Notes: a model not told the origin generated them from the letters alone. Shown: positions 24,786 to 34,980, counted from the first letter of the stretch. The stretch: DNA of 51,959 bases from CBFHMJ01 sp965656875 (GCA_965656875.1 CBFHMJ010000044.1:1-51959); one strand, 5' to 3'. Program-made: numbers and translations.

Positions 24786-26285
24786 ATGACCCTGATAAAA
24801 CTAAAGGACCTCGAAGCACATTTATGGCATGCGGCACATATCATTACCGGACCCATCGATGCCTCTGATTACAAAACATATATTTTCCCTGTACTATTTT
24901 TCAAACGTATATGTGATGTATATGACGAAGAGTTTCAGGAAGCAATGAAACAAGTGGGTGATGAAGAGCTTGCTAAAGGTGACATGTTTCACCGGATTCA
25001 GATCCCCGAAAACTGCCATTGGCGCCACGTCTTTAACCGAACCAGGGATATCGGACAATCACTTAAAGAAGGGTTCAGAGGTATAGAGCTGGCAAACCCG
25101 AAACTGCACGGTATATTCGGTGATGCGAGCTGGACTAATAAAGAACGACTATCTGATGAACTTCTGGCGACCTTGTTAAATCATTTCAATCAGGTAAATC
25201 TTGGCGTTGCCTCTGTGCGTGATGACGATATGGGGCGTGCATACGAGTACCTAATCAAACGTTTCGCTGATAAAGCCAATAAAAAAGCCGGTGAATTCTA
25301 TACCCCTCGAACCATTGTGCGCTTAATGGTTAATATCTTAGACCCGCAAGCAGGGGAAAGCGTATATGATCCGGCCTGTGGTACGGGTGGTATGCTACTG
25401 GAAACCATTCATCACGTAAAAGAAAATGATGGTGATCCACGCCTGTTAAAAATCAAAGGCCAGGAAAAAAATCTAACGACCGAAGCCATCGCTCGCATGA
25501 ACCTTTTTTTGCACGGACAAGAAGATTTCGACATTATTCGCGGCGACACCCTGCGCGAACCGAAGTTTTTGGTAAATGATCGGCTGGAAACATTTGATTG
25601 TGTTATCGCAAATCCCCCATTCAGCTTAAAAGAATGGGGCCACGATCTGTGGGCTAACGATCCTTATGACCGAAAGCAATATGGGTTAGCCCCTAAAACA
25701 AACGGTGATTTTGCCTGGGTGCAACATATGTTCGCCTCACTGAACGAGCAAGGGCGAATGGCTGTGGTATTGCCCCATGGCGTGTTATTTAGAGGCAGTG
25801 CAGAAGGTAAAATCCGTACACAGCTGTTAAAAGAAAATCGCATCGAAGCCATCATCGGCGTGGCGTCAAACCTGTTTTACGGTACAGGTATTCCAGCCTG
25901 TATTTTAGTATTGCGCAAATCGCGTCCTGTCGACCATCAAGATCACGTGCTCATTATTAATGCGGAAGAAATCTTCACCAAAGGGCGTGCGCAAAATACC
26001 TTGTCTAATGATCAAGCCGACGACATTTTTAACATCTATCGTCAACAAGAAATCGCAGGCCCAAAAGCCGAAGAAATCGAAGGCGTTGCGCGCTGGGTCG
26101 CGTTAACTGAGATTAAAGAAAACGACTTCAACCTCAATATTGCACGTTATGTGCAAAAACCGCTGGAAGAAGAAACAATCTCTGTCGAAGAAGCGCTAAA
26201 AGACTTCCAGCAAAAGCTGGCTGCCCTGGAACAAGCCGAAGACGAACTGGAAGCACTGCTGATCAAAGAAGGGTTTGAGTTATGA
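24786..26285 (+). CDS. hsdM: Type I restriction-modification methyltransferase subunit, copy 1
   Basis: 499 residues. The N-terminal HsdM helical domain (about 5-150) is followed by the N6-adenine methylase core: GEFYTPRTIV, motif I DPACGTGGM at about residue 195 (SAM binding) and motif IV NPPF at about 276 (catalysis). All key residues are intact. The C-terminal coiled region (about 455-499) fits contact with HsdS. It shares its stop with the start of the next gene (ATGA overlap). It differs clearly from the second HsdM at 28385, so this is not a recent duplication; the two probably come from different type I systems or serve different partners. Confidence 0.95.
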   Translation: MTLIKLKDLEAHLWHAAHIITGPIDASDYKTYIFPVLFFKRICDVYDEEFQEAMKQVGDEELAKGDMFHRIQIPENCHWRHVFNRTRDIGQSLKEGFRGIELANPKLHGIFGDASWTNKERLSDELLATLLNHFNQVNLGVASVRDDDMGRAYEYLIKRFADKANKKAGEFYTPRTIVRLMVNILDPQAGESVYDPACGTGGMLLETIHHVKENDGDPRLLKIKGQEKNLTTEAIARMNLFLHGQEDFDIIRGDTLREPKFLVNDRLETFDCVIANPPFSLKEWGHDLWANDPYDRKQYGLAPKTNGDFAWVQHMFASLNEQGRMAVVLPHGVLFRGSAEGKIRTQLLKENRIEAIIGVASNLFYGTGIPACILVLRKSRPVDHQDHVLIINAEEIFTKGRAQNTLSNDQADDIFNIYRQQEIAGPKAEEIEGVARWVALTEIKENDFNLNIARYVQKPLEEETISVEEALKDFQQKLAALEQAEDELEALLIKEGFEL

Positions 26286-26929
26286 GCAAAAAGCTCACTG
26301 TCATGGTGTCATCTACCGTTTATGGCGTAGAGGAGCTGCTCGATCGCGTATATTCACTCCTAACCACCTTTGGTTATGAAGTTTGGATGTCGCACAAAGG
26401 CACAGTGCCCGTTTTTTCGAATCAATCAGCGTTTGAATCATGCATTGCGGCAGTTAAAAAATGTGACTTATTTCTGGGTATCATCACGCCGCAATATGGC
26501 AGTGGTAAGGAAAAAAACAAAACCGAATTGTCTATCACACACAAAGAAATAAAAAAGGCAATTGAACTCAATAAACCACGTTGGTTTTTAGCGCATGATC
26601 AGGTTGTATTTGCACGAAGATTACTCGCGGACCTGGGCTATCCTGACAGAGCGGCTCGTTCAACGTTAGCGTTAAAAAAAGGCTCAAAATCTATTGAAGA
26701 TCTCCGGGTATTAGACATGTATGAAGATGCCATTCGTACTCCTGAATTAGATGATAAACCTGTTATAGAGCGTGTTGGTAACTGGGTTCAAAAATACGAT
26801 CAGGATGACGATGCCAACCTTTTTGTTGTCGCGCAATTCTCCCGCTATCAAGACGTAGAGCAGCGCCTGACCGAACATTTTGAAAATGTCACTCAAGTGA
26901 GCGCCTCAGTAGGAGCAAGCCATGAGTAA
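26282..26929 (+). CDS. DUF4062-domain protein
   Basis: 215 residues. The first 90 or so match the DUF4062 fold: KLTVMVSSTVYGVEELLDRV at the N-terminus, then CDLFLGIITPQYGSG, a TIR/Rossmann-like pattern often found in defence and signalling proteins. The rest is helical with no second domain. It overlaps hsdM1 by 4 bases and the next gene by 8, so it is translationally coupled. DUF4062 proteins are frequently fused to NACHT or kinase domains and are thought to sense or signal; the activity here is unknown. A nucleotide-processing effector role is a speculation based on the fold. Confidence 0.85.
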   Translation: MSKKLTVMVSSTVYGVEELLDRVYSLLTTFGYEVWMSHKGTVPVFSNQSAFESCIAAVKKCDLFLGIITPQYGSGKEKNKTELSITHKEIKKAIELNKPRWFLAHDQVVFARRLLADLGYPDRAARSTLALKKGSKSIEDLRVLDMYEDAIRTPELDDKPVIERVGNWVQKYDQDDDANLFVVAQFSRYQDVEQRLTEHFENVTQVSASVGASHE

Positions 26930-28385
26930 AACGGCCGCTGAACTAAAACAACGACTGTCGCTGGGCGAAAACCAACGCCTTGAATACCTCACAAGCTGCG
27001 AGTTAAAACACTGCGGTCCACAAGTCTGCGCCTTTTTAAATACACAAGGCGGATACCTGCTATGTGAGTTAGACAATAAAGGCCAAATCAAGCGCGTAGA
27101 AGATGCCGTGAAAGTGGCTGAACAGCTCGAAAGCCAGCTTAAATCAGCCATTCAACCACCAGTACTGTTTTCGGTAGAAGTGCAGGACATCGAAAACAAA
27201 CCGCTATTAATGATTGAAGTACCAGCCGGTAAAGACATTCCTTACGCCTTTAACAGTGACATCTACATTCGTGCAAACGAGCAAACCCAAAAAGCCGATG
27301 TCGATACCATCCGCGACATGGTCATGCGCAAGCAAGTAGAACCTACGCGCTGGGAGCGTCTGTTCTCATCCGAACTCGACGAACAAGGTTTATCAACCAG
27401 CGCTTGTAACAAGCTGCTATCTGCCAAACGTATTTCCAAAGAAGTCACGCAAGCAGAGCAAGGGTTACTGCACCAGTTACAGTTGTTATCGCTGGCCAAA
27501 TACAGCCGCTTAACCAATGCCGCCGATGTATTACTGGCCAGTGCGCCGGGTAAACGCCATCCACAAGCACGCGTGCGCGCTGTGTGTTATCGGCACAAGG
27601 CCGACAACGAATATCAGGATTTACAGCACTTCGATGGCCCAATGGCCGATGTGATCGAGCAGCTGATTACCTTTGTGATGCGCAATACGCCATCGGGCGC
27701 ACGTTTTAGCAGCGCTAACAATCAGCGCGAAGACATCCCTATGTACCCGGAGCGAGCGGTACGCGAAGCCATTGTCAATGCCTTTGCCCATCGCGATTAC
27801 AGTAACTTTGCTGGTGGGATTAAAGTCGAAGTCAGCCCTGCGCACCTGAAAATATGGAACGCCGGAGCGTTTCCACAAGGCATTGATGAGCACAAAATCC
27901 AGCAAGGCCATATCTCGGTACTGCGTAACCCCGACATCGCCCACGGTTTATACCTGCAAGGCTATATGGAGAAGCTTGGCCGCGGAAGTGTGGTGATCCA
28001 AGATGCTTGTAAAGCGGCGGGCCTGCCCGCGCCAAAATGGCATTCCGACAGCGCATCTGGCGTGACATTGACGCTATTCGCCACGGAAGTCACCACGGAA
28101 GTCGCCACGGAAGTCACCACGGAAGTCACCACGGAAGTCGCTCGGATGATCAGCCTCATGAGCCAGGCGCACAGCCGCGACGAATTAATGGCATTAATGA
28201 CGCTGAAAAACGCAGAGCATTTCCGTAAGCGTTACTTAAAGCCGGCACTGGAAATGACCCCGGCTCTGGTAGAAATGACCATTCCAGACAAGCCAACCAG
28301 CCGTAACCAAAAATACCGATTAACCTCGCCTGGGTTGCAAGTAAAGCAGCAAGTGAAACGGCAACTCAGCGATAAGAAAAAATAA
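26922..28385 (+). CDS. AlbA_2/Schlafen-like ATP-binding protein (COG2865 type)
   Basis: 487 residues. An N-terminal AlbA_2 (Schlafen-type) domain contains E-x-L-E-Y (residues of about 17-23) and FLNTQGGYLLCELDNKGQIK. A GHKL-like ATPase domain follows, with PERAVREAIVNAFAHRDYS (asparagine and histidine of the N box). Then comes a repeated TTEV/ATEV stretch and a C-terminal winged-helix segment (ELMALMTLKNAEHFRKRYL). Proteins of this type are often mislabelled RecG-like. They are common inside type I restriction loci. AlbA_2/Schlafen domains in other systems can cleave RNA or bind DNA; the role here is unknown. It overlaps its neighbours (TAATG with hsdM2). Confidence 0.9.
   Translation: MSKTAAELKQRLSLGENQRLEYLTSCELKHCGPQVCAFLNTQGGYLLCELDNKGQIKRVEDAVKVAEQLESQLKSAIQPPVLFSVEVQDIENKPLLMIEVPAGKDIPYAFNSDIYIRANEQTQKADVDTIRDMVMRKQVEPTRWERLFSSELDEQGLSTSACNKLLSAKRISKEVTQAEQGLLHQLQLLSLAKYSRLTNAADVLLASAPGKRHPQARVRAVCYRHKADNEYQDLQHFDGPMADVIEQLITFVMRNTPSGARFSSANNQREDIPMYPERAVREAIVNAFAHRDYSNFAGGIKVEVSPAHLKIWNAGAFPQGIDEHKIQQGHISVLRNPDIAHGLYLQGYMEKLGRGSVVIQDACKAAGLPAPKWHSDSASGVTLTLFATEVTTEVATEVTTEVTTEVARMISLMSQAHSRDELMALMTLKNAEHFRKRYLKPALEMTPALVEMTIPDKPTSRNQKYRLTSPGLQVKQQVKRQLSDKKK
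28080..28143. repeat. In-frame 12-bp tandem repeat in the AlbA/Schlafen gene
   Basis: Five copies of a 12-bp unit (ACGGAAGTCACC or ACGGAAGTCGCC) encode TTEV/ATEV repeats between the ATPase and the winged-helix domain. Copy-number change would keep the frame and alter linker length only. Such hinge repeats are typical of this protein family. Confidence 0.85.
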
Positions 28386-29902
28386 TGAGCACATTAAATA
28401 AGAAAAAATTAGAGGACTTACTCTGGGGCGCAGCCGAATTTTTGCGCGGCCAAATCGACGCCTCAGACTACAAGCAGTACATCTTCCCGCTGCTGTTTTA
28501 TAAGCGTCTGTCGGATGTGTATTTGGAAGAATACACCGAAGCGCTAGCGTTACATGATGGTGATTCAGAATATGCAGCTATGTCAATGCATCATCGTTTT
28601 GATATACCTGAAGAAGCAAGCTGGGAAAAGGTACGCCACACCAGTAAAAACATTGGTGAGGCTATTCAGCATGCGCTTCGTTTAATTGAAGCTAACAACC
28701 CCCGTTTACATGGCGTGTTTGGTGATGCCCAGTGGACCAATAAAGAGCGCTTACCCGATCACCTGCTATCCGATCTGATTGAGCACTTCAGTAAAATTCC
28801 GCTGGGAATTAAATCCGTTGCTCAGGATGATTTGGGTGAAGCTTACGAATACCTCATCAAAAAATTCGCCGACGATTCCGGTCATACCGCTGCTGAGTTT
28901 TATACCAACCGTACTGTGGTGCATCTGATGACGCGTGTCATGGGCTTAAAGCCTGGTGAAACGGCTTATGACCCCACTTGCGGCACCGGTGGCATGTTGC
29001 TTAATGCGGTGATGGATTTGCGTTCGCAGGGAGAGCCTTCAGCGGATCAACAGCAATGGCGAACGGTGCATTTGTATGGCCAGGAAGTGAACCTGCTCAC
29101 TTCGGCCATTGCCCGCATGAACATGTTCCTGCACGACATTGAAGAATTCGATGTACTGCGGGGCGATACGCTGGCGGAGCCCAAGTTTATAGAAAACGAT
29201 CAGCTCAAGCAGTTTGATGTGATATTCGCTAACCCGCCTTACTCTATTAAAAAGTGGAATCGCGATAAATTTTCTGCCGACCCATATGGCCGCAACCTCT
29301 ATGGCGTGCCGCCACAAGGCTGTGCGGATTATGCGTTTTATACTCATATCATTAAAAGCCTAAAACCCGACACGGGCCGCGCTGCTATGCTCTGGCCACA
29401 CGGCGTCTTGTTCCGCGACTCCGAGCAAAGCATTCGCAAACAAGTGATTGAGTCCGACATTATCGAAGCAGTGATTGGCCTTGGGCCAAACCTGTTCTAC
29501 AACTCGCCGATGGAATCCTGTGTGGTGGTGCTCAATTGCAATAAACCTGCTGAGCGCAAGAACAAGGTATTGTTTATTAATGGCGTGGAGCACGTTACTC
29601 GCGAACGCGCTCATAGCCGCTTATCGGATGAGGATTTATCCGTGCTCTGTGAGGCTTACTTTAGTCCAGAAAAGCAAAGCGACATTACCGCTTTGGTGGA
29701 TATCGAAATCATCAAAGAGAACCTCTACAACCTGTCGATTCCACTCTATGTGCAGGCACAAAACAATGGCGAAGTACACGATATTGAACATGCCATCGAA
29801 GCGTGGAAAGTTTCACGAATTAAGCGAAAAAAACAAGTTAAAGACCTATTTAAAGGGTTTGAGGAAATCGGAATCAAGTTGAACAATAAGGTGGAGCCCT
29901 AA
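28385..29902 (+). CDS. hsdM: Type I restriction-modification methyltransferase subunit, copy 2
   Basis: 505 residues with the same organisation as copy 1: HsdM N-domain, AEFYTNRTVV, motif I DPTCGTGGM at about residue 195 and motif IV NPPY at about 283. The catalytic residues are intact. It directly precedes hsdS (the next ATG follows the TAA without a gap), so it is the likelier partner of this HsdS and HsdR. Compared with copy 1 it conserves motifs but differs through much of the chain. Two full methylase subunits with a single specificity subunit in one operon is unusual. Confidence 0.95.
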   Translation: MSTLNKKKLEDLLWGAAEFLRGQIDASDYKQYIFPLLFYKRLSDVYLEEYTEALALHDGDSEYAAMSMHHRFDIPEEASWEKVRHTSKNIGEAIQHALRLIEANNPRLHGVFGDAQWTNKERLPDHLLSDLIEHFSKIPLGIKSVAQDDLGEAYEYLIKKFADDSGHTAAEFYTNRTVVHLMTRVMGLKPGETAYDPTCGTGGMLLNAVMDLRSQGEPSADQQQWRTVHLYGQEVNLLTSAIARMNMFLHDIEEFDVLRGDTLAEPKFIENDQLKQFDVIFANPPYSIKKWNRDKFSADPYGRNLYGVPPQGCADYAFYTHIIKSLKPDTGRAAMLWPHGVLFRDSEQSIRKQVIESDIIEAVIGLGPNLFYNSPMESCVVVLNCNKPAERKNKVLFINGVEHVTRERAHSRLSDEDLSVLCEAYFSPEKQSDITALVDIEIIKENLYNLSIPLYVQAQNNGEVHDIEHAIEAWKVSRIKRKKQVKDLFKGFEEIGIKLNNKVEP

Positions 29903-31105
29903 ATGAATGCACAGGACTTACCGAATAATTGGGTGAGAATTAAATTTGGTGAAATTGCTAAGCAAGTTTCTGACCGAGTCAACCCCAAGCAGGGTGATGA
30001 AAAAACATACATAGGCCTTGAGCATCTAGACAACGAGAGCCTAATAGTCAAGCGCTGGGGCGGTGACGTTGTACTAAAAGGTCAGAAACTTGCTATGAAA
30101 AAAGGGGACATACTTTTTGCCAAGCGAAATGCGTACTTAAAGAGAGTTGCTCTGGCACCATTCGACGGTATTTTTTCTGCTCATGGTATGGTGATACGAC
30201 CTAATGGAAATTGCGTGTTACCAGACTTTTTACCATTTTTTATGCAATCTGAACAGTTTATGAGCAGAGCAATAGCTATTTCTGAAGGTTCACTGTCTCC
30301 GACAATCAAGTGGAAAACTTTGGCAGAACAAACTTTTATTATTCCACCAAAAGAAGTTCAATCCAAAGTTGTTGAAGCTGGGCAGCATCTATTAAATGAG
30401 ATAGATAAAAACGAACAAGCATATGAATCAGCAAAAAGACTACATCGAACAGTTGCCACAAAATTAATTCTGGGAGGCAATGATTTCAGCACCCTTTTTG
30501 GCACCAAAAAAACAGAAATTCCAAAAGGCTGGAAATTGGGCGTATTGGGAGATGTTTTAACTCGCGTGCAATACGGAACTTCAGATGCAGTTCACCCCTC
30601 GGGAAAGACTCCTGTACTTAGAATGATGAACATTGAAGGCGGGAGAATTACTGCCAACAATTTAAAATATTCAAAGCTAGCGGTGGATGAACTAGCGTCG
30701 ATAAAGTTAGAACCTGGTGACATATTATTTAATAGAACTAATAGTATGGAATGGGTAGGTAAAACAGGATTGTTTTCTCTTGATGGTGACTATGTTTTTG
30801 CATCATATATGCTAAGGCTCAATGTAAATAGCTCCATGGTTACCCCAGAGTTTGTTAATCGATTTCTAAATCTCCCTCTAATCCAATATAGATTAAAGGC
30901 TTTCGCTACGCCCGGCGTGAGCCAAGCAAATATCAACCCTACTAGCATCAAAGGCATGCCATTCTTAATTCCACCCTTGGATGAAGTGCTAGATGCTGAC
31001 AAGCAACTAAAGATAATTGAAGATAACATGTCACAGCTAATTCAAAACAAATGTAAAAGCTACGTATTACAAAAGTCCATTCGGGAAAAATTATTAGAGG
31101 CTTAG
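29903..31105 (+). CDS. hsdS: Type I restriction-modification specificity subunit
   Basis: 400 residues, the usual HsdS length. It has two target-recognition domains: TRD1 (about 1-150, ending in QTFIIPPKEVQSKVV) and TRD2 (about 205-360, beginning PKGWKLGVLGDVLTRVQYGT), each followed by a helical conserved region. A GGTGGAG ribosome site lies inside the end of hsdM2. It determines the bipartite DNA target of the methylase and the nuclease. I see no frameshift or inverted repeat that would indicate phase variation. Confidence 0.95.
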   Translation: MNAQDLPNNWVRIKFGEIAKQVSDRVNPKQGDEKTYIGLEHLDNESLIVKRWGGDVVLKGQKLAMKKGDILFAKRNAYLKRVALAPFDGIFSAHGMVIRPNGNCVLPDFLPFFMQSEQFMSRAIAISEGSLSPTIKWKTLAEQTFIIPPKEVQSKVVEAGQHLLNEIDKNEQAYESAKRLHRTVATKLILGGNDFSTLFGTKKTEIPKGWKLGVLGDVLTRVQYGTSDAVHPSGKTPVLRMMNIEGGRITANNLKYSKLAVDELASIKLEPGDILFNRTNSMEWVGKTGLFSLDGDYVFASYMLRLNVNSSMVTPEFVNRFLNLPLIQYRLKAFATPGVSQANINPTSIKGMPFLIPPLDEVLDADKQLKIIEDNMSQLIQNKCKSYVLQKSIREKLLEA

Positions 31106-31109
31106 ATTA

Positions 31110-34100
31110 ATGTTTAACGAACAAACCGTCACAGAAAATGGCATTATCGACCGTTTAAAAGATTTAAGCGGAGCAAAGTGGACTTACTGCCACGGTGAGA
31201 GTCTGCCTAAAAAAGCGCAGGATATCTTTGTCGATGAATGGCTTAAAGACGCACTTTGTTCGTTAAACCCTGATATCGCCAAGCAGCCTGATTACGCCGA
31301 CGAAGTGATTTATAAGCTGCGTGGTGTGGTACTGGAGGCACGCCATACTGGCTTGGTAAAAGCTAACGAAAATTTCCAAGAATGGTTAATGGCTGAAAAA
31401 AGCCTCCCTTTTGGTGAGAACGGCGATCACATCACTATTAACCTGATTGATTACAATAACCTTGATAATAACCATTTTGTAGTAGCGCAGCAGGTGCACT
31501 ATATCGCGGCCACCGAAGTCTACTTTGATATTGTCCTCTATGTGAACGGGATTCCCTTAGTAGTGGGTGAAGTGAAAACCGCTACCCGCCCAAGTGTGAC
31601 CTGGCAAGATGGCGCCGCCGATTTTATGGGCGGTAAAAAGCACTACTGGAAGAACGTTGAACCCTACTTTGTGCCCAACCTGCTATGTTTTGCCAGTGAA
31701 GGTAAAACTTTTGCTTACGGTGCCATCAACGCCCGAGTGAAAGATTGGGGGCCATGGCACAACACAAATCAGCGTGAAGAAATTTTGCCTGGAATGGCTT
31801 CTGTCTTACAAAGTGCTGAGGGTTTGCTAAATCCAACAACCTTACTGCAATTACTTGAGTCGTTCGCGCTATTCTCGACGATTAAAACAGGCAAAAATAC
31901 GCCCCCGAAACGAATTAAAATTCTCCCACGTTACCCCCAGTTTGAAGCGGCTAAGCAGATTGTAGACAGGGTTCGTAACGGCTACCCGAAAAAAGGCCTG
32001 ATCTGGCATTTCCAGGGCTCGGGTAAATCCCTCTTGATGCTCTACGCTGCAAAGATGCTTCGTGCTGACAATGAGCTTAATAATCCAACCGTATTAGTTG
32101 TGGTAGACCGGCGTGACCTGGACAGCCAGATCAATGAGACCTTTGGTGGTGCGGATGTTAAAAACCTAATCAAAGTGCAAAGCTGCAAAAAGCTGGGCGA
32201 ACATATCGAGCAAGACAGCCGTGGCATTTTGATTACCACCATCTTTAAGTTTAAAGATGTCGAGATTGATGACAGCAATCCCAACGGCCTTAACAACCGC
32301 GACAACATTATTGTGCTGGTGGATGAGGCTCACCGCACCCAGGAAGGCGGCTTAGGTGACAAAATGCGCTGGGCACTACCCAATGCGCATTTCTATGGTT
32401 TAACCGGCACGCCTATATCGGGGATTGACCGCAATACGTTTAAGCTATTTGGTGCAGAAGAAGACCCCGGCCGCTACATGAACCGCTACAGCTACAAACA
32501 GTCGATTCGCGATGGCGCAACAAACCCGGTTAAGTTCGAGCCACGTTTAGCAGAACTTCGTGTAGACCGCGATGCGATTAACGAAGAATTTGAAAAGCTG
32601 GTCAAAGAAAACAACCTTGATGATGAAGAAAAAGCCGCGCTGTCTAAACGTGCGGGCAAATTGGCAATAATGCTTAAAGCACCGAAACGCATGGCTGCTA
32701 TCAGCAATGATATTTCTGAACACTTTATCGGCCACGTTAAGCCGAAAAAGATGAAAGGCATGGTAGTCGTTTATGACCGTGATGCCTGCGTGCAGATGTA
32801 TTACTTGCTGAGTGAAAAGCTGGGGCTTGATGCCGTTGAAGTGGTTATGAACATTGACCAGGCCCCTGTCATTGACGACAAAGGTAAGAAAAACAAAGAC
32901 TGGGCCAAGTGGGAAAACGATAAAGATATTCCCGTTAAGGAAGAGGACTTCAAGCGTTGGCAGACAATTGATGCTGAAGAGCAAACCCAGAAAGCGCTTA
33001 TTGAAGGCTATAAGGACCCACAAAACCCGCTACAGCTCATTATTGTTACCGCGAAATTGCTGACAGGTTTTGATGCGCCAATTTGCTATTGCATGTATTT
33101 AGATAAGCCGTTAAGAGACCATACACTGCTTCAAGCTATGTGTCGTACTAACCGCTTATATGAGACTGACGATACACGCAAAAATATGGGCTTGATCATT
33201 GATTACTTAGGCGTGTTTGAAAATCTGCGTACCGCACTTGCTTATAATCCAGATGAGATCGAAGGTGTTGTTGAAGGGATTGAAGCGTTTAAGGCGTTGT
33301 TACCCACACAACTGGATAAGTGCTTATCGTTCTTCCCGGATGTAGACAGAACCCTTGAGGGATTTGAAGGTGTGATGGCCGCGCAAGCGTGTTTACCAAC
33401 CAATAAAGAGCGTGACGAATTTGCTGCAAGCTTCGGTGTGCTTACAAAGCTATGGTCAGCCATTAATCCAGACCCGTTTTTAAACCCATATCGGCAAGAC
33501 TACAAATGGCTTGCGCAAATCTATGAATCGGTTCGCCCTGTCGGTCAGACTGGCGCGCTAGTTTGGGCTGCTCTGGGGCCTGAAACCATCAAGATGATTC
33601 ACGAGAATACAGACATTAACCGTATCAGAGATGATATTGATGAGCTCATTATGGACGAGCATGCGATTTTCACTCTAACGGAAAAAGAGCAAGAGCAAAG
33701 GGCTAAGCGCCTTGAAATAGATTTGATGGGCCGGTTGCGTGGCAGTGGAGAGCCGAAATTTGTTGAGTTAGGCGAGCGTTTAGAAAAGCTGCGCCAAGAT
33801 TACGAAGCAGGCGTAATCAAGGCTATTGACTGGTTAAAAGCGCTGTTAGATGCCGCAAAGGATACTGTGCAAGCTGAACGCGAAACCGGTGAGAAACTAG
33901 TGACCGAAGAGGATAATGTTCAGGCCCTTACCAGGCTGTTTATGGAAACCCGCCCAAATAGCACTCCTCAAGTTATCCAGGATGTGGTGGAGCAAATCGA
34001 CAAGATTGTTAAAGCTAAGCGCTTTGACGGTTGGCAAAACTCCAACAGTGGCCCCCGAGAAATACAAAAAGCATTATTGGTAACACTGGCCCAGTTTGGC

Positions 34101-34160
34101 CTGGGTAAAGATAAAGAGCTGTTTAACAAAGCTTATGGGTATATAGAAGAGCATTATTAG
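31110..34160 (+). CDS. hsdR: Type I restriction endonuclease subunit R
   Basis: 1016 residues, normal for HsdR. It has an N-terminal PD-(D/E)xK nuclease with EVKTATRP at about residue 154, then a superfamily 2 translocase: Walker A FQGSGKSLLM at about 300, DEAH at about 405, LTGTPISG, and motif VI around QAMCRTNRLY. A C-terminal helical domain contacts the methylase. It starts 4 bases after hsdS with a GAGG ribosome site. All motor and nuclease residues are present, so restriction should be functional. Confidence 0.95.
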   Translation: MFNEQTVTENGIIDRLKDLSGAKWTYCHGESLPKKAQDIFVDEWLKDALCSLNPDIAKQPDYADEVIYKLRGVVLEARHTGLVKANENFQEWLMAEKSLPFGENGDHITINLIDYNNLDNNHFVVAQQVHYIAATEVYFDIVLYVNGIPLVVGEVKTATRPSVTWQDGAADFMGGKKHYWKNVEPYFVPNLLCFASEGKTFAYGAINARVKDWGPWHNTNQREEILPGMASVLQSAEGLLNPTTLLQLLESFALFSTIKTGKNTPPKRIKILPRYPQFEAAKQIVDRVRNGYPKKGLIWHFQGSGKSLLMLYAAKMLRADNELNNPTVLVVVDRRDLDSQINETFGGADVKNLIKVQSCKKLGEHIEQDSRGILITTIFKFKDVEIDDSNPNGLNNRDNIIVLVDEAHRTQEGGLGDKMRWALPNAHFYGLTGTPISGIDRNTFKLFGAEEDPGRYMNRYSYKQSIRDGATNPVKFEPRLAELRVDRDAINEEFEKLVKENNLDDEEKAALSKRAGKLAIMLKAPKRMAAISNDISEHFIGHVKPKKMKGMVVVYDRDACVQMYYLLSEKLGLDAVEVVMNIDQAPVIDDKGKKNKDWAKWENDKDIPVKEEDFKRWQTIDAEEQTQKALIEGYKDPQNPLQLIIVTAKLLTGFDAPICYCMYLDKPLRDHTLLQAMCRTNRLYETDDTRKNMGLIIDYLGVFENLRTALAYNPDEIEGVVEGIEAFKALLPTQLDKCLSFFPDVDRTLEGFEGVMAAQACLPTNKERDEFAASFGVLTKLWSAINPDPFLNPYRQDYKWLAQIYESVRPVGQTGALVWAALGPETIKMIHENTDINRIRDDIDELIMDEHAIFTLTEKEQEQRAKRLEIDLMGRLRGSGEPKFVELGERLEKLRQDYEAGVIKAIDWLKALLDAAKDTVQAERETGEKLVTEEDNVQALTRLFMETRPNSTPQVIQDVVEQIDKIVKAKRFDGWQNSNSGPREIQKALLVTLAQFGLGKDKELFNKAYGYIEEHY

Positions 34161-34170
34161 GAAGTAAAAA

Positions 34171-34980
34171 ATGCCATGGACAAATGAGCATATTCAGTGG
34201 CTCCAAGACACTGGTCAAACACTGACACTTCAGTGTGGTAAACAAGCAAAAGTTTATCGCTTTAACTATGACGTTAATGACCAAGTGAAAATGGCCGCCT
34301 GGGCAAAGCATTTTAGAAACCATTACTGTAGTGATGCTCAGATCGACATGCTTAAAGCCCCCGGACAGTCTCGCACTGAATACCTGCTAGAAATAAAGTT
34401 TCCCAATCAAACAGTAGCACCTGGTCCGAGTATTCGAGCGGGGGATTTTGCCGAAATTCTCGTCGCAGATTATTTGACGTTTTTACATGGTTATAAAGTT
34501 CCGAGAACTCGATATGACCGTAAAGGTGTACCAAATGAATCGACTAAGGGATCTGATGTTCTAGCCTTTAAACAGGTTGATGGAAAGCCGGGTGATGACG
34601 AGCTCCTAGTTTATGAAGTCAAAGCTAAATTAAGTTCAGGCGCTAAGTCTATGCTTCAAGAAGCGGTTGACCATTCTGCAAAGGACCATTTGCGTTTAGC
34701 TGAGTCACTAAATGGCATTAAGCAGCGTATGATAGACCGTAATGAGCCTGGTAGTGTAGGAATGATAAACCGATTTCAGGACTCAGTTAACCAACCGTAT
34801 AGATTAAGATTTGGTGCAGCAGCAGTGTGTTCCGATAGTGCATATGATGGTACTTTACTTGCGAGTGCAGATACATCACAACATCCGCACTCGGATGATC
34901 TTGAATTGTTGGCGATTCAAGGTCATGAATTGATGGCGTTAGCCCACGCACTTTATGAGAGGGCTGCCTATGAAATTTGA
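34171..34980 (+). CDS. hamA: Hachiman system nuclease HamA (DUF1837)
   Basis: 269 residues of the DUF1837/HamA family, the nuclease partner of the Hachiman anti-phage system. Visible landmarks are GDFAEILVADYL at about residue 91, SDVLAFK at about 128 and YEVKAKLSSGAK at about 148, which make up the PD-(D/E)xK-like active site (D and E-x-K). A GGAAG ribosome site lies upstream, and the gene starts 10 bases after hsdR, apparently in the same transcript. In characterised Hachiman, HamA is held inactive by HamB and degrades DNA when HamB senses damage or phage DNA. The gene overlaps hamB by 11 bases. Confidence 0.93.
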   Translation: MPWTNEHIQWLQDTGQTLTLQCGKQAKVYRFNYDVNDQVKMAAWAKHFRNHYCSDAQIDMLKAPGQSRTEYLLEIKFPNQTVAPGPSIRAGDFAEILVADYLTFLHGYKVPRTRYDRKGVPNESTKGSDVLAFKQVDGKPGDDELLVYEVKAKLSSGAKSMLQEAVDHSAKDHLRLAESLNGIKQRMIDRNEPGSVGMINRFQDSVNQPYRLRFGAAAVCSDSAYDGTLLASADTSQHPHSDDLELLAIQGHELMALAHALYERAAYEI

